Shown here: piece by piece, positions 1 to 4,516 of the stretch | How the letters are laid out: each line of letters begins with the position of its first letter | Position numbering within the stretch: position 1 is the first letter of the stretch | Source: Clostridia bacterium | Lineage (GTDB): Bacteria; Bacillota; Clostridia; Oscillospirales; CAG-272 | DNA length: 5,431 nucleotides | Direction: 5' to 3' | Assembly (NCBI GenBank): GCA_017453085.1 | Contig: JAFTKV010000138.1 | Span: 1-5,431, forward strand | Made by a program: the position numbers and the translations under genes | The notes under the pieces: generated by a model | Database searches by the model: none | What the model was told of the DNA's origin: nothing | Seen by the model: the letters and a program-made list of their open reading frames with translations, nothing else

Positions 1-74
1 CCCGTGGCACAGGTGGATAGCGCGCAAGACTCCGACTCTTGAGGTCGCAGGTTCGAATCCTGTCTGGTAGGCCA
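1..74 (+). tRNA. tRNA-Arg (anticodon CCG), 5' end cut by the window edge
   Basis: The window opens at tRNA position 4. Reading along: acceptor bases 4-7 (cccg, 1-4), T8 at base 5, D arm 7-23 with the loop aggtggata, anticodon stem caaga/tcttg (25-29/37-41), loop ctccgac giving anticodon CCG at 32-34 (reads CGG, arginine) with U33 before it and a purine after it, a five-base variable loop, T arm gcagg-ttcgaat-cctgt (47-63), acceptor strand ctggtag (64-70), discriminator G71 and an encoded CCA (72-74). Two helix positions are imperfect: D stem A12-C23 (bases 9 and 21) and acceptor C6-U67 (bases 3 and 65). The first three acceptor pairs cannot be checked. Identity is well supported; full function is less certain because of the mismatches. 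Confidence 0.9.
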
Positions 75-165
75 AATAAAGGCAAACGCCCTTGTGGCGT
101 TTGCCTTTATTTTATCTGTGTGACAGGGTTCATTGGATTTGTGACCCGCAAGAAGCCGCTTGCGG
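51..165 (+). repeat. Direct repeat copy 1: tRNA 3' end, terminator and stem-loop
   Basis: These 115 bases recur at 208-322 without any gap. I count four differences: 65 t versus 222 g, 86 a versus 243 g, 93 t versus 250 c, and 141 g versus 298 a. The unit contains the T loop and acceptor end of tRNA-Arg, the long terminator hairpin, a spacer, and a second hairpin (146-165) with stem ccgcaag/cttgcgg. Homology stops sharply after base 165. On the left it may extend about five bases further (cgcag) if a one-base gap is allowed. Confidence 0.95.
74..116 (+). terminator. Bidirectional intrinsic terminator after tRNA-Arg
   Basis: A perfect 17-bp stem: bases 74-90 pair with 96-112 around the 5-base loop cttgt. 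The GC core is ggcaaacgcc/ggcgtttgcc, and the outer arms (aaataaa/tttattt) supply a T-rich tail on either strand. The A of the tRNA CCA is the first base of the stem, so the terminator abuts the mature tRNA 3' end. On the minus strand it can also stop transcripts arriving from the GNAT gene. Confidence 0.9.
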
Positions 166-207
166 ATTCTTGCGCAGAAAGCCCTGCAAGGGCGTCTGCC
201 ACGCAGA
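166..207. other. Unique 42-bp segment between the two repeat copies, strongly self-complementary
   Basis: This segment has no second copy in the window. It can fold into a two-part hairpin: gcaga (174-178) with tctgc (195-199), and gccc (181-184) with gggc (190-193) around the loop tgcaa. A further small inverted repeat, tctgc-cac-gcaga (195-207), runs up to the start of repeat copy 2. It is too short for a gene. It could be the residue of a lost insert or an intergenic structured element. Confidence 0.6.
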
Positions 208-231
208 GTTCGAATCCTGTCGGGTAGGCCA
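203..231 (+). pseudogene. Truncated tRNA-Arg remnant (T arm and 3' acceptor strand only)
   Basis: The T loop ttcgaat, the 3' T-stem strand cctgt, an acceptor strand cgggtag, discriminator G and CCA are present, but no D arm, anticodon arm or 5' acceptor strand precedes them. The 5' T-stem strand is disturbed by an extra A at 207. The acceptor strand here (cgggtag) would pair better with the cccg at bases 1-4 than the intact gene's own ctggtag does. It cannot make a functional tRNA. Confidence 0.85.
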
Positions 232-322
232 AATAAAGGCAAGCGCCCTCGTGGCGTTTGCCTTTATTTTATCTGTGTGACAGGGTTCATTGGATTTATG
301 ACCCGCAAGAAGCCGCTTGCGG
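208..322 (+). repeat. Direct repeat copy 2: tRNA 3' end, terminator and stem-loop
   Basis: Second copy of the 115-base unit at 51-165, offset by exactly 157 bases and differing at four positions. It contains its own terminator hairpin (231-269) and stem-loop ccgcaag/cttgcgg (303-322). After base 322 the sequence is unrelated to what follows copy 1. Confidence 0.95.
231..273 (+). terminator. Second copy of the bidirectional terminator
   Basis: Bases 231-247 pair with 253-269 around the loop ctcgt. The stem matches the first copy except for one G-T wobble pair at 243. The flanking A- and T-rich arms make it able to act on both strands, so it is the nearest plausible stop for minus-strand transcripts leaving the GNAT gene. 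Confidence 0.8.
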
Positions 323-350
323 CGTATGAAATTCGCCTCGACGGTGAGTG

Positions 351-375
351 GGTGGATTTCGTCCACCGCTTTTTT
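351..375 (+). terminator. Third plus-strand terminator hairpin after the tRNA region
   Basis: The stem ggtgga/tccacc (351-356/362-367) with loop tttcg is followed by gc and six T (370-375) on the plus strand. It lacks a T-run on the minus strand, so it should act on transcription coming from the tRNA side and not on the GNAT gene whose stop codon is seven bases away. Confidence 0.65.
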
Positions 376-381
376 GCTCTA

Positions 382-798
382 TCAGATTTCCTCTTCTATC
401 CCCTGATGCTCCACGTGCTCGTCCATGTATCGCTCGCCGACGGGAGTATAGCCGAGGCTTTTATAAAAGGGCATTGCCCGCACCTGCGCTCCGATGTGGG
501 TGCGGATGCCGCCCATTGCGGCGATCTCGGCCTCGGCACGTCTGACCAGCAATCCGCCGATGCCCCGTCCCCGATGGGTGCGGCTGACGGCGATCCGTCC
601 GATGAGATAACAGCCTTCGGGACCCGATTGCAGATAGCGGCAGGTGCCCACGGCAGTGTCGCCCTCGAAGGCGACCAGATGGACAGCGATATCGTCTGCC
701 TCGTCGAACTCCTCCACAAAGCCCTGCTCGTCACAGAAAACGGCAATGCGGATTTCCTTTGCCGCCTCGGGCAGGGAGGTGTAAGCTCTGATTTCCAT
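382..798 (-). CDS. GNAT-family N-acetyltransferase, 138 residues
   Basis: Predicted cytoplasmic acetyl-CoA-dependent N-acetyltransferase; the acceptor substrate is unknown. Residues 20-33 carry VFCDEQGFVEEFDE, a motif common at the N-terminus of small GNAT proteins. Residues 65-71 (LIGRIAV) form the central strand, followed by the acetyl-CoA pyrophosphate loop RTHRGRGIGG at 73-82. The C-terminal part FYKSLGYTPVGERYMDEHVEH (111-131) is the usual last helix and strand ending in an E/D-H-rich tail. The length is normal for a single-domain GNAT. I chose the ATG at 798 because an AAGGAG lies seven bases upstream (806-811) and homology-like sequence starts there; the open frame extends to 999 but that part is antisense to the DUF378 gene and looks non-coding. 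The gene lies 71 bases downstream of DUF378, beyond a terminator, so it needs read-through or its own promoter, which I could not identify. Confidence 0.92.
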   Translation of the reverse strand: MEIRAYTSLPEAAKEIRIAVFCDEQGFVEEFDEADDIAVHLVAFEGDTAVGTCRYLQSGPEGCYLIGRIAVSRTHRGRGIGGLLVRRAEAEIAAMGGIRTHIGAQVRAMPFYKSLGYTPVGERYMDEHVEHQGIEEEI

Positions 799-824
799 AT
801 CTCTTCTCCTTGTATGTACGTTGG

Positions 825-859
825 AAAAATCGGCGGCACGGTCCATGGGATCGTGCCGC
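825..859 (-). terminator. Intrinsic terminator downstream of the DUF378 gene
   Basis: On the minus strand a perfect 8-bp stem gcggcacg/cgtgccgc (852-859 with 833-840) encloses an 11-base loop and is followed by cg and then a run of five T (825-830 region). It starts 10 bases after the DUF378 stop and ends before the GNAT ribosome binding site, so it separates the two transcription units at least partly. Confidence 0.85.
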
Positions 860-869
860 ATTCTTTCGT

Positions 870-1085
870 TTATTCGGACAGCGAGGGTGCCAGCTCGTTC
901 TCTTCGCGGAAGAGAAAACTGCTGCACCACAGGGCACACAGACCGACTACCGTGAAGATCACGCGCGCGAGGAGTGCGTCCTGGCTGCCGAAGATCCAAG
1001 CGACGATGTCGAATCCGAACAGGCCGATGGATCCCCAGTTGATTCCGCCGATGATCAGCAGGATCAGGGTGAGCTTGTCAAACAT
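870..1085 (-). CDS. DUF378 family small membrane protein, 71 residues
   Basis: A short two-helix membrane protein matching the DUF378 (YuzA-like) family, whose function is unknown. Helix 1 is about residues 5-31 and holds the family's most recognisable stretch, IGGINWGSIGLFGFD (12-26). Helix 2 is about residues 39-60 (ARVIFTVVGLCALWCSSFLF). The C-terminus is short and acidic. Start ATG at 1085 has an AAGGAGG (1092-1098) six bases upstream. It follows the DUF4097-like gene on the same strand by 83 bases and ends in a clear terminator, so it is either the last gene of that operon or a single-gene unit; no convincing promoter was found in the gap. Confidence 0.92.
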   Translation of the reverse strand: MFDKLTLILLIIGGINWGSIGLFGFDIVAWIFGSQDALLARVIFTVVGLCALWCSSFLFREENELAPSLSE

Positions 1086-1163
1086 ACGATCCCTCCTTCT
1101 TTGTCGGGACGATTGCCCGCAAAGATAGGATGATGCAAAATGATCGGATCTATGCTTTCCAAA

Positions 1164-1181
1164 TGCTGTTAAGATTCAGCA
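1164..1181 (-). terminator. Weak hairpin at the 3' end of the DUF4097-like gene
   Basis: On the minus strand tgctg pairs with cagca (five bp, eight-base loop) and is followed by only three T. The hairpin overlaps the stop codon. It would at best attenuate transcription into the DUF378 gene, which supports partial co-transcription. Confidence 0.25.
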
Positions 1182-2233
1182 GAGGCTTCGCCGGTCGCCT
1201 CGCCCGTTGCAGGCTCGGAGGTGGAGGGCTCTTCTGTCGTAGGCTTTTCCTCTTCCTCTACGACCAGCTGACGCTCGCCGTATTTGGTCACGACTTTGCC
1301 TTCCTCCAGCTTGATGGTGATCTTACCGGGCGCAACGGCGTCCTCGGCAGACTCATCCTCATTGCCAAGGAGCAGGCTGCCCAGATATACCTCGCCGTCC
1401 TCGATTTCGATCTTGCGGACGTAGGAGCCCTGATTGTAGACCGTCTCCAGCGACAGCTCGCACTGGGTCATCTTCATTTCCAGCTCGGCGAAATCGGCTT
1501 TGATCAGATTGACCGTACCCTCTTTGCCGGAGAAGATGATGTCTTGGGTGACCAGCTCGCGGAGGATGGTGCTGCCGCCGCCCAGCTCGCAGGTCACGTG
1601 GTCTGCGGTGGCGTTCAGCACCGACAGCTCGGTGTCGTCGCAGGTCAGATCCAGCAGGGACGCGCTGATCTTGTTCAGACCAACGGTAGAGGAAGTTGCA
1701 TCCAGATTGATCTCACTCTTGCCGGAAATGTTCACGACCGAAACGTTGCAGTTGGTAAAGGTCAGATTGTACTGCTTGATCGCCTGATCCTCGGGGACGT
1801 AGACGATGACGGTGGGCTCGGTCTCCTCCTGGTCGCCGGTGAGGGAGAGACGGGTGCGCCAGACGCCTGCGAAGGATACGCCGCTGCCGTCCAGGCTGAA
1901 GTAATCCATGATCGAGATCTGATTGGAGACCTTGATGGTTTTGTTGGTAACGTTGCCGATATAGCTGTTAGGCTTGAAGCCGATCAGCTCAACCTTGGCT
2001 TCATCGGCACCGCCGCGTACCTCGACGTTGCAATCCGACAGATCCAGCGTGATATTGGAGATGCGCTGCTCGGAGTAGTCCAGCTCGGCAAAGCTCTGAC
2101 CGTCCTCGGAGGTGGTATAGCCGTCGATGGCGGCGTCGCTGGGTGCCTTGTCACGGGCGTAGTTGCAAAGGAAGATGCCGCTGATGATCAGAAGTCCGGA
2201 GATCACCAGAAAGATCCAAGAGGACATTTTCAC
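1169..2233 (-). CDS. Membrane-anchored DUF4097-like beta-helix protein, 354 residues
   Basis: A single N-terminal membrane helix (about residues 5-23) anchors a mainly extracytoplasmic beta-rich domain; the anchor could also act as a signal. The domain shows regularly repeated rung-like motifs with a hydrophobic-polar alternation around a cysteine: SDCNVEV (66-72), TNCNVSVV (160-167), TCDDTELSVL (197-206) and TQCELSLE (256-263). This is the pattern of DUF4097/putative-adhesin beta-helix proteins; assignment is by pattern, not by search. Residues 325-354 form an acidic, Thr/Ser/Glu/Ala-rich low-complexity tail with no sortase motif. The start is GTG at 2233: it overlaps the upstream gene's TGA (GTGA) and has AAGGAG ten bases upstream, whereas the ATG at 2227 would be 16 bases away. 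It is surely co-translated with the HAAS-like gene. Role unknown. Confidence 0.85.
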   Translation of the reverse strand: MKMSSWIFLVISGLLIISGIFLCNYARDKAPSDAAIDGYTTSEDGQSFAELDYSEQRISNITLDLSDCNVEVRGGADEAKVELIGFKPNSYIGNVTNKTIKVSNQISIMDYFSLDGSGVSFAGVWRTRLSLTGDQEETEPTVIVYVPEDQAIKQYNLTFTNCNVSVVNISGKSEINLDATSSTVGLNKISASLLDLTCDDTELSVLNATADHVTCELGGGSTILRELVTQDIIFSGKEGTVNLIKADFAELEMKMTQCELSLETVYNQGSYVRKIEIEDGEVYLGSLLLGNEDESAEDAVAPGKITIKLEEGKVVTKYGERQLVVEEEEKPTTEEPSTSEPATGEATGEASAES

Positions 2234-3027
2234 AGCTGCTCAACTCCTTTCAGGGCGTTCTTGGCGAAGCTGACCAGCTTGCGGGCAAAGAACTTCAGTA
2301 GCTTACACATTTTCACGTAGATATAGGGAACCAGACGGATCGCGGCGTTGTACAGCAGGATGGCTGCTGCCATGGTGACGCCGGCGGCGATCAGACCGAT
2401 GCCGATCTCGTGGAAGCCTACGTATCGGGGAGTGGAGAGGATCTGCGTTGCGCCGTAAAGCAGGGCGGCAACCGAGATCACCGATCCCACGCTGACGATG
2501 GCAACGATGGCGATGACGATCAGGAAAATGGAGGCTGCCAGCGCCATAAACACACCGGCAAACAGTCCGAAGGAGCCTGCCAGCACCAGGAAAATAGTGG
2601 GTGCACAGATCAGACCCAGCAGGAGCGCCAGCAAGCGGGGCTTGTCGCAGGGAACGTATTCGGTAGCTGCCGCAACGCGGGGTGCGCGCCGCTCGGGAGA
2701 GAGCGTTGCCTCGTCCACGAACTGTACGTCCTGTACCTTAGGGCGAGCAGGTGCCGCAGCGGGAGACAGATCCATCTCGGAGATGGCGTCGTCCGCCAAT
2801 TGGTCGGAGCTCAGGGAGGAAGATCGGATCTGATCGCCGTCCTGGCTCACCAGCTTACGCACGATGATGTCCAGATTGCGTTTGGTAGTGTACTGATCTG
2901 CCGTCTCGTCAGAGAGACCGTTCAGCTTTTCGGTCAGCGTCGTACATTGGGTGTCCACGTACTCTGCGGGGAATCCTTCATCGGAAAGTCTTTGACGGAG
3001 CGCGTCAATGAATTCCTGTCTGTTCAT
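2230..3027 (-). CDS. HAAS/DUF1700-like membrane protein, 265 residues
   Basis: The N-terminus MNRQEFIDALRQRLSDEGF and the helical region to about residue 62 resemble the HAAS domain of DUF1700 proteins, although the usual glycine-rich turn motifs are not obvious. A polar linker rich in Ser, Asp, Pro and Arg follows (62-130). Three to four membrane helices lie at about 131-155, 157-195 (long enough for two) and 206-228, and the protein ends in a cationic amphipathic tail (234-265, with KLLKFFARKLVSFAK). The start ATG at 3027 has AGGAGG (3034-3039) six bases upstream; the frame opens further to 3078 but has no better site. It is translationally coupled to the DUF4097-like gene. In Firmicutes this pair commonly accompanies a PadR regulator, and none is visible here. 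Family assignment is moderately certain; function is unknown. Confidence 0.82.
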   Translation of the reverse strand: MNRQEFIDALRQRLSDEGFPAEYVDTQCTTLTEKLNGLSDETADQYTTKRNLDIIVRKLVSQDGDQIRSSSLSSDQLADDAISEMDLSPAAAPARPKVQDVQFVDEATLSPERRAPRVAAATEYVPCDKPRLLALLLGLICAPTIFLVLAGSFGLFAGVFMALAASIFLIVIAIVAIVSVGSVISVAALLYGATQILSTPRYVGFHEIGIGLIAAGVTMAAAILLYNAAIRLVPYIYVKMCKLLKFFARKLVSFAKNALKGVEQL

Positions 3028-3061
3028 GGAAAACCTCCTGAAATAGTATCCTAACGATTTC

Positions 3062-3087
3062 TGCGGAAATAGGATCACATATCCGCA
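3062..3087. repeat. Inverted repeat TGCGGA...TCCGCA in the minus-strand leader
   Basis: TGCGGA (3062-3067) and TCCGCA (3082-3087) are separated by 14 bases. It would form a stem in the 5' leader of the HAAS/DUF4097-like transcript, and as DNA it sits just upstream of the trmB -35 box. No T-run follows on the minus strand, so it is not an attenuator of the usual kind. Confidence 0.35.
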
Positions 3088-3095
3088 AAAAAGGG

Positions 3096-3123
3096 TTGAA
3101 ATTTTCGAAAAAGATGGTATAAT
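3096..3123 (+). promoter_or_regulatory. Sigma-A promoter for trmB
   Basis: TTGAAA (3096-3101) and a perfect TATAAT (3118-3123) are separated by 16 bases, with A-rich sequence (3088-3092) just upstream that could act as an UP element. Transcription would begin near 3130, giving a leader of about 58 bases before trmB. Confidence 0.75.
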
Positions 3124-3131
3124 GGTATAGC

Positions 3132-3148
3132 TCCCGAAAATAACGGGA
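3132..3148. promoter_or_regulatory. Inverted repeat between the two facing promoters
   Basis: TCCCG-aaaataa-CGGGA is a five-bp inverted repeat centred at 3140, between the predicted plus-strand start (about 3130) and the predicted minus-strand start (about 3152). It could be a shared operator or a short RNA hairpin in the trmB leader; the sequence does not decide between them. Confidence 0.35.
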
Positions 3149-3158
3149 TTATGGATCG

Positions 3159-3187
3159 ATTATAACAGAAAACGGAGAAAATAGCAA
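3159..3187 (-). promoter_or_regulatory. Sigma-A promoter for the HAAS/DUF4097-like operon
   Basis: On the minus strand TTGCTA (3182-3187) and TATAAT (3159-3164) are separated by 17 bases. A start near 3152 would give a leader of about 125 bases before the ATG at 3027. The promoter lies downstream of the trmB start site and fires towards it, so the two promoters face each other. Confidence 0.6.
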
Positions 3188-3188
3188 G

Positions 3189-3815
3189 ATGAGAATGAGA
3201 AAAAAGAAGAACGGTGCGGCACGGATGGAGGCCTGCGCCGGATGGCTCCTGAAAACCCCCGAGGATCTGGCCGGTCTGCAGGACCGCGCTCCCTTTTATC
3301 TGGAGATCGGCTGCGGCAAGGGCGGCTTCATCACCGCGACGGCAAGAGCCAACCCGGATCGCTTCTACATTGCGGTAGAGCTGGTGTCCGATGCGCTGGT
3401 AACTGCGCTGGAGCACGCCAAGGAGGAGGAGATCCCCAACCTGCGCTTTGTCAATCTGAATGCCAAGGAGCTGGGCGAATGGTTTGCACCCGGGCAAATC
3501 GCAGAAATCTATCTGAATTTCTCAGATCCTTGGCCCAAGAAGGGACACGCCAAGCGGCGGCTGACCCATCGGGATTTTCTGGCGGTCTACAAGCCTCTGC
3601 TGGCAGAGGGCGGTAAGATCTGTCAGAAGACCGACAACGTGGGGCTGTTCGACTTCTCGCTGGAGGAGTTTACCGAGGCGGGCTGGCGCCTGGAGGCGGT
3701 GACCCGCGATCTGCACCACTCGGAGTGGGCTGTGGGCAACATCATGACTGAATACGAGAAGAATTTCTCGGAGCAGGGATATCCCATCCATCGGCTGGAG
3801 GCATATCCCGGCTGA
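3189..3815 (+). CDS. trmB: tRNA (guanine-N7-)-methyltransferase TrmB, 208 residues
   Basis: Cytoplasmic SAM-dependent enzyme that methylates N7 of guanine 46 in the tRNA variable loop. The order of motifs is complete for the family: basic N-terminus MRMRKKKNGAARMEA, the SAM-binding loop LEIGCGKGGFI (38-48) with the acidic strand end IAVELV (61-66), the catalytic signature NFSDPWPKKGHAKRRLTHRDF (110-130), KTDN (147-150) with the following LFDFS, and the C-terminal TEYEKNF (187-193). The length is typical of bacterial TrmB. The ATG at 3189 is preceded by GGAG at 3174-3177 (11 bases away, rather long); an in-frame ATG at 3195 is possible but further from that site. It has its own promoter and its terminator lies inside the convergent neighbour. 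Confidence 0.97.
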   Translation: MRMRKKKNGAARMEACAGWLLKTPEDLAGLQDRAPFYLEIGCGKGGFITATARANPDRFYIAVELVSDALVTALEHAKEEEIPNLRFVNLNAKELGEWFAPGQIAEIYLNFSDPWPKKGHAKRRLTHRDFLAVYKPLLAEGGKICQKTDNVGLFDFSLEEFTEAGWRLEAVTRDLHHSEWAVGNIMTEYEKNFSEQGYPIHRLEAYPG

Positions 3816-3816
3816 A

Positions 3817-4248
3817 TCAGTCGCGGGGGGAGAAGATGCTGGTATAGGTCTTCTCCTCCGCGTTCTTTTGATAAAGCTTTGCGCTGATCAGCAAAACGGG
3901 CGGTACCACCAGTGCGTAGAGCACGGCAAACAGCAGTACCAGCACCAGCGAATCCACGGTCAGATCGTAGGCGGGATTGAGCATCATCACGCCGGCGGTG
4001 ACCAGCAGCACGGCAGGAAAGTGCAGCAGCACGCGGGTGAGCATAGTAAACTGCCGCAGGGAGAAGATCAGATTGCAGAACGAGATCAGCAGGGAAAGCA
4101 GCAGCAAAATACCTGCGGTAGAGATACTGAGCGCAGGCTTGCTGCTGTCCACCAGATTGACCAGCAGAAGAACTGCCATAGACAGCACCGTAAAGATCAG
4201 GCTGGTGGGATAGATGATCTTTCGGGTCAGAAATTGAAATTTATTCAT
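3817..4248 (-). CDS. Four-helix membrane protein of unknown function, 143 residues
   Basis: The protein is almost entirely hydrophobic, with four predicted membrane helices at about residues 12-33, 43-65, 75-92 and 100-124. There is a short basic N-terminus (MNKFQFLTRK) and a polar C-terminus of about 18 residues (KNAEEKTYTSIFSPRD). I see no catalytic motif. The size, four-helix layout and the LLHF in helix 3 loosely recall DUF3021-type proteins, but this is a weak resemblance. The ATG at 4248 has GGAG (4254-4257) five bases upstream and a good promoter at 4310-4337. The gene is convergent with trmB, one base between the two stop codons, and the trmB terminator hairpin sits in its coding end, constraining the last residues. 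It appears to be a single-gene transcript. Confidence 0.85.
   Translation of the reverse strand: MNKFQFLTRKIIYPTSLIFTVLSMAVLLLVNLVDSSKPALSISTAGILLLLSLLISFCNLIFSLRQFTMLTRVLLHFPAVLLVTAGVMMLNPAYDLTVDSLVLVLLFAVLYALVVPPVLLISAKLYQKNAEEKTYTSIFSPRD
3822..3869 (+). terminator. trmB terminator embedded in the convergent gene
   Basis: A long stem pairs 3822-3836 (cgc, six G, agaaga) with 3849-3862 (tcttctcctccgcg), with one bulged G and one G-T pair, around a 12-base loop. It is followed by ttctttt (3863-3869). It begins seven bases after the trmB stop and lies within the last 16 codons of the minus-strand membrane protein. There is no T-run on the minus strand side. Confidence 0.85.
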
Positions 4249-4261
4249 AGAATCTCCATTT

Positions 4262-4275
4262 GGGAGAGGACTCCC
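4262..4275 (-). promoter_or_regulatory. Small hairpin beside the ribosome binding site of the membrane-protein gene
   Basis: gggag-agga-ctccc forms a five-bp stem four bases upstream of the GGAG. The arm also contains a GGAG sequence on the minus strand. It might affect ribosome access, but it is short and may mean nothing. Confidence 0.25.
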
Positions 4276-4297
4276 GTGGTTTTAGCGGAATAAATCC

Positions 4298-4311
4298 ATA
4301 GATATATCTAT
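4298..4311. promoter_or_regulatory. Perfect 14-bp palindrome at the membrane-protein start site
   Basis: ATAGATATATCTAT is a perfect palindrome that overlaps the last two bases of the -10 box and the predicted transcription start. That position suits a repressor operator. It is AT-rich, so chance occurrence is possible. Confidence 0.4.
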
Positions 4312-4337
4312 TATAACACAATTCTGAAATTTTTCAA
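4310..4337 (-). promoter_or_regulatory. Sigma-A promoter for the four-helix membrane protein
   Basis: On the minus strand TTGAAA (4332-4337) and TATAAT (4310-4315) are separated by 16 bases. The start would be near 4303, inside a perfect 14-bp palindrome. Confidence 0.75.
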
Positions 4338-4457
4338 GTCCCCCCGAAAAAAAGATACACATTGTTAATATTCGGCAGATCGACTGCCCGGCGGATCCTT
4401 TTACCCGTCCGGGAAAAAGAAAATTCGTTCGACAACGCGCAAATCCTCGCTTGTCCC
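4338..4457. other. Divergent intergenic region between two promoters, no gene seen
   Basis: Neither strand has a convincing reading frame with a ribosome binding site here. The region lies behind both promoters. It contains an inverted repeat cccgg/ccggg (4387-4391/4409-4413) without a useful T-run and an A-rich stretch after it. Nothing indicates a small RNA. Confidence 0.6.
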
Positions 4458-4486
4458 TTGACAAGTGCGGAAACATATAGTATAAT
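4458..4486 (+). promoter_or_regulatory. Perfect-consensus sigma-A promoter for the nusB operon
   Basis: TTGACA (4458-4463) and TATAAT (4481-4486) are both exact consensus with the ideal 17-base spacer. Transcription should begin near 4493, leaving a leader of about 55 bases. An inverted repeat CTTGTC-cctt-GACAAG (4450-4465) overlaps the -35 box. Confidence 0.92.
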
Positions 4487-4516
4487 ATATAGATAGATTA
4501 GAAATCTACAGCTCTG

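Noticed and set aside
51..322. CRISPR-like repeat pair
   Set aside because: Only two copies, far too long, containing tRNA and terminator sequence, and with a single unique spacer; this is not a CRISPR array.
130..366. Minus-strand open frame of 78 codons across the repeat region
   Set aside because: It runs through terminator hairpins and the tRNA remnant on the opposite strand. It is most likely a spurious frame created by the structured repeat.
799..999. N-terminal extension of the GNAT frame to an upstream ATG
   Set aside because: The extension crosses the DUF378 terminator and coding end, has unlikely composition, and the internal ATG at 798 has an AAGGAG at the right distance.
160..1128. 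Plus-strand open frame of 322 codons
   Set aside because: It starts inside the repeat/tRNA remnant region and is antisense to the GNAT and DUF378 genes, both of which have strong motifs and ribosome binding sites. Its translation shows no recognisable domain.
1130..2320. Plus-strand open frame of 396 codons
   Set aside because: It mirrors the DUF4097-like gene in the opposite strand. The composition (many Asp, Leu, Gly, Gln in a repetitive pattern) is typical of an antisense shadow of a biased coding sequence, and it lacks a ribosome binding site.
2410..3054. Plus-strand open frame of 214 codons
   Set aside because: It is antisense to the HAAS-like gene and gives a polar, His/Gln/Arg-rich sequence with no domain; the minus-strand reading has membrane helices and an ideal ribosome binding site.
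3028..3078. N-terminal extension of the HAAS-like frame
   Set aside because: The ATG at 3027 has AGGAGG six bases upstream, and that site lies inside the extension; the extension has no comparable site.
4387..4413. cccgg/ccggg hairpin as a terminator
   Set aside because: It lies behind two divergent promoters so no transcript should reach it, and no T-run follows on the plus or minus strand.
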